From positions 1-17,620 of the forward strand of contig JAYZHG010000135.1 of the NCBI GenBank assembly GCA_036166735.1: DNA of 17,620 bases, given 5' to 3'. The notes beneath the pieces were generated by a model. That model did no database searches and was not told where the DNA came from. It saw only the letters and a program-made list of their open reading frames with translations. The DNA is from JAPYTU01 sp036166735 (GTDB lineage: Bacteria > Bacteroidota > Bacteroidia > Cytophagales > MED-G16). This document shows, piece after piece, positions 14,904 through 17,620 of this stretch. Both the position numbers and the translations under genes were made by a program. Positions within the stretch are counted from its first letter, which is position 1. Each line of letters starts with the position of its first letter.

Positions 14904-15368
14904 ATGGCATTAAAAATAGGTGACAATTTACCTGAATTTTCCTTATATAATCAATCCAACGAATTAATTCTATCTACATCATTTAAAAAAAAATTTTTAA
15001 TAATATTCTTTTACCCAAAAGATCATTCTCCTGGTTGTACTAGAGAGGTGTGTGGTTTTAGAGATTCATATTCTGAATTAAAAAATATAAATACTGAAAT
15101 AATAGGAATTAGTTCTGATAGCATAGCCAATCATCAAAAATTTGCAAAAAATTTTTATATATACTACAATCTATTAAGCGACTATAAAAAAAAAGTTAGA
15201 AAATTATTTGGAGTACCAAAAAATTTTTTTGGCCTTCTTCCTGGAAGAGTCACATACATATTTAATCCAAATGGAAAATTATTAAAAATAATAAATTCAC
15301 AATTTGACATTAATAGTCATATTACTATATCAAAAAAAATTATAAAAAATTACAAAAACAATGAATAG
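14904..15368 (+). CDS. bcp: Thioredoxin-dependent peroxiredoxin, Bcp/PrxQ family
   Basis: A cytoplasmic thiol peroxidase that reduces hydrogen and organic peroxides, regenerated by thioredoxin. The active site reads FYPKDHSPGCTREVCGFRD, with peroxidatic C45 and resolving C50 five residues apart, the atypical 2-Cys arrangement of E. coli Bcp at identical positions. A second conserved element is GLLPGRVTYIFNPNGK near residues 109-124. At 154 aa it is full length. The start ATG at 14904 gives the usual MALKIGDNLPEFSL N-terminus. The stop lies inside the next gene: 8 nt of overlap starting at the ATG at 15361, so the two are probably translated together. Confidence 0.95.
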   Translation: MALKIGDNLPEFSLYNQSNELILSTSFKKKFLIIFFYPKDHSPGCTREVCGFRDSYSELKNINTEIIGISSDSIANHQKFAKNFYIYYNLLSDYKKKVRKLFGVPKNFFGLLPGRVTYIFNPNGKLLKIINSQFDINSHITISKKIIKNYKNNE

Positions 15369-17620
15369 TAAATTTCTAATTATTTTTTGTGTATTACTTA
15401 GCTTGATTGGAATATATTATTATAACAATAATAAATTGACAAATGTATGGGATCTAATTTCTGAGAAAACTATTATAATTTATGAAGTGAATAATCCTTA
15501 TGAAGTATGGAAAAAATTTAAAATTTCATATAAAAAAGAAACAAAAGAAAATGAACTATATGATTTAATAGAAAAGAAAATTGATAGTATCAATCTATTC
15601 TTAGAAAATGAATTAATAAATTTTTCTAAAGAAAATAAACTTCTTATTGGTATCAATATCATATCCAAAAATAAAATCGAATCTATTTTTTTTATTGAAA
15701 AAAATAAGATTAATAAAAAGTATTTTTTTGAAAAAATTGATTCTTTAGGTTATGCTATCAATGAAAGAATTTATAATAAAAACAAAATTTATGAAGTAAA
15801 TGATAACTTAAATAACTACAATTTCTTATTTATAAATGATTTTATAATTTTTAGTAGTAGTTCATTATTAATAGAAGATGTTATAAGAACATCAAGAAAT
15901 AAAAAATTATCATTTCAATTCAATAATGAAGATTTATTCAAACAAGTAAAACTGGAAAAAGACTATGGTAATCTTTACTTAAACTTCAATAAAATAAATG
16001 AACTAATTAATGTTATAATTAGTAATAATATTATTAAGTTAGATATTCCTCCAAAAAGTTCTTTTTTAGATGTTGATTATAATAAAAATAATTTTTACTT
16101 AAATGGATTCACTTCTACAATAAATAAAAAATTTAAATCAAATATTCCAATAAATGAATCTATGTATAAACTTATCCCAACAAATGCCATATACTTTTAT
16201 CATCTTAACTCAAACAATATAAACGATTTTAATATTGTCAATAATTTTAATGATGATTCTCTTAATATTTATTTTGGTTATGAAATTGGAAGGATTATAG
16301 TTGAAAATGATTTTTCAAATTCTCATGAAGAAATTTTAATTTTTAACAAAGAAAATTTAAAAAACATCAACATATCTGATTCTTCAGAATACAAAAATTA
16401 TTTCATTAAAACTTTAAAAAAAGATGTTTTAAAAAATCTACTTAATAAAACATTTATTAAAGATTCCATCCCAATCTATTACTTTGAATATGATAAATTT
16501 GTATTTTTTGGAACAAAAACATCAATACTTAGAAAGTATATAGATGATATAATAAATAAAAAATTATGGGGAAAAGAAATTTATTATAACAACTACATAT
16601 CAAAACTTAATAAAAATTCAAACATTAGTTTAATAATAAACATAGATAAATTACTTAATAATCTTATTCCTAGTAAAAAATATAACATTATAAAATATTT
16701 TGATTTTATATCTATTCAAATGAAAGGTATTGAAAATAAGTTTTATACAAATATTACCATTCAAGAAAAAGAAATAAAATTAAAATATGAAGAAAAAATC
16801 CAACCAAATAAAACATTTATAGCAGAAAATAAACTTATAATAAAACCAAATATAGTTTTTAGTCATTTAGATAATTCTCCAGAAATCATTACACAAGACA
16901 AAAATTTTAATGTTTATCAACTATCTAGTAACCTTAAACCTATCTGGAAAGATTCTATAGATAATACTATTATAAGTAAAGTATTTCAAATTGATTATTA
17001 TAGAAATAATAAAAAACAAATTCTTTTTAGTACAAAAAATAATATCCATAGTTACGATAGAAAAGGAAATAAACTTATTGGATTTCCTTTAAAAAATCCT
17101 TCTACATCACCTATAGAATTTATTAATCTTATAGATTATGATAATTCAAAAAGATTTAGAATAGCAATAGCTAACAAAAATGGTGAAATATATTTATTAG
17201 ATAAAAATGGAAAAAAACTCTCTGGATGGAACCCTCTAGTAATGAATAATGAATTAAATCAAGCACCTCAACATATTAGGATAGCAGGAAAAGATTATAT
17301 AATTATTATACTTAAAAATGGTGAAATATATCTTAAAAACAGAAAAGGTGAAAACTACAAAGGTTTTCCAATGACAACAAAATCAACAATAAGTAATAAA
17401 GTTTATCTAGCAAAAGGAGGAAATTCAAAAAATAGTTTTATAGAAATAATAGATGATGATGGAAATTTTTATAAAATTAATTTCAATGGAAAAATCATTT
17501 CTTTAGACCAAAAATATAGACCATCTAAAAATTCGAAATTTAAAATAATCCAAGACCCATTAGAAAAATATTATAAAATTTTATCCATTGACTATAACTC
17601 TATTTATGTAGGCAATACAG
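15361..17620 (+). CDS. Membrane-anchored DUF3352-like protein with beta-propeller, 3' end missing
   Basis: An uninterrupted frame of 753 codons starts with ATG at 15361 and runs off the window. An N-terminal hydrophobic segment (residues 4-20) is a signal anchor or signal peptide. Residues about 40-480 form a long alpha/beta region with phrases such as FLFINDFIIFSSSSLLIEDV and YKLIPTNAIYFYH, resembling the DUF3352 proteins of Bacteroidota, an assignment from memory. From about 510 the protein changes to strand repeats of the type IxxxDxxGKxLxGFP at 562-576, 610-624, 656-670 and 703-715. A weaker copy lies near 517 and the start of another at 748. This spacing of 44-48 residues marks a PQQ/YVTN-like beta-propeller. 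Orientation and overlap link it to bcp. Function unknown; a periplasmic, membrane-tethered role is likely. Confidence 0.85.
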   Translation, partial: MNSKFLIIFCVLLSLIGIYYYNNNKLTNVWDLISEKTIIIYEVNNPYEVWKKFKISYKKETKENELYDLIEKKIDSINLFLENELINFSKENKLLIGINIISKNKIESIFFIEKNKINKKYFFEKIDSLGYAINERIYNKNKIYEVNDNLNNYNFLFINDFIIFSSSSLLIEDVIRTSRNKKLSFQFNNEDLFKQVKLEKDYGNLYLNFNKINELINVIISNNIIKLDIPPKSSFLDVDYNKNNFYLNGFTSTINKKFKSNIPINESMYKLIPTNAIYFYHLNSNNINDFNIVNNFNDDSLNIYFGYEIGRIIVENDFSNSHEEILIFNKENLKNINISDSSEYKNYFIKTLKKDVLKNLLNKTFIKDSIPIYYFEYDKFVFFGTKTSILRKYIDDIINKKLWGKEIYYNNYISKLNKNSNISLIINIDKLLNNLIPSKKYNIIKYFDFISIQMKGIENKFYTNITIQEKEIKLKYEEKIQPNKTFIAENKLIIKPNIVFSHLDNSPEIITQDKNFNVYQLSSNLKPIWKDSIDNTIISKVFQIDYYRNNKKQILFSTKNNIHSYDRKGNKLIGFPLKNPSTSPIEFINLIDYDNSKRFRIAIANKNGEIYLLDKNGKKLSGWNPLVMNNELNQAPQHIRIAGKDYIIIILKNGEIYLKNRKGENYKGFPMTTKSTISNKVYLAKGGNSKNSFIEIIDDDGNFYKINFNGKIISLDQKYRPSKNSKFKIIQDPLEKYYKILSIDYNSIYVGNT

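Noticed and set aside
1..17620. Search for a CRISPR array, insertion sequence, phage or toxin-antitoxin module
   Set aside because: No regularly spaced repeats, terminal inverted repeats, transposase or integrase motifs, or small toxin-like gene pairs were seen; the content is chromosomal housekeeping.

Overview
The window is very AT-rich. It lacks Shine-Dalgarno-like sequences ahead of its genes, uses several TTG starts, and carries promoter motifs of the Bacteroidota type (TTG, about 19 nt, TAnnTTTG). Its gene families also point to Bacteroidota: a 58-residue histone H1-like protein, a DUF6913-like protein, a Bacteroidota-type alpha-oxoamine synthase, and a DUF3352-like protein next to a Bcp peroxiredoxin. 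Short intergenic spaces and many overlapping stop/start codons suggest a streamlined, probably aquatic, Flavobacteriia-like genome. The placement below phylum is inference. No insertion sequence, CRISPR array, phage gene or rRNA was seen, and no stretch longer than about 90 bases lacks a gene.

Left part (1-2241, minus strand): a compact unit reads from right to left as a DUF62 SAM-hydrolase-like protein, tRNA-Leu(CAA), the ribosome-associated GTPase HflX, and the start of a small membrane protein cut by the window edge. A 53-bp divergent promoter region separates this unit from the next.

Middle part (2295-9511, plus strand): seven genes lie head to tail: phoH, serB, serA, a SerC-like class V aminotransferase, a short-chain dehydrogenase, ligA and a DUF6913-like gene. 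SerA, SerC and SerB together form the complete phosphorylated route from 3-phosphoglycerate to serine. The SerC gene is not the classical type. The run ends in a bidirectional hairpin terminator shared with the converging histone H1-like gene.

Right part (9564-14832, minus strand): thyA, a TolC/HlyD-type export gene pair with a near-consensus promoter, an alpha-oxoamine synthase with its own promoter, and the histone H1-like gene. No inner-membrane pump gene accompanies the TolC/adaptor pair. At 14904 transcription turns to the plus strand again with bcp. It overlaps a long open gene that runs off the window: a membrane-anchored protein with a DUF3352-like region followed by regularly spaced beta-propeller blades.

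Most of this is core housekeeping DNA. The points most worth a second look are the truncated propeller protein, the adaptor/TolC pair without a pump, the unassigned substrate of the alpha-oxoamine synthase, the altered active-site region in the DUF62 protein, and the alternative SerC.
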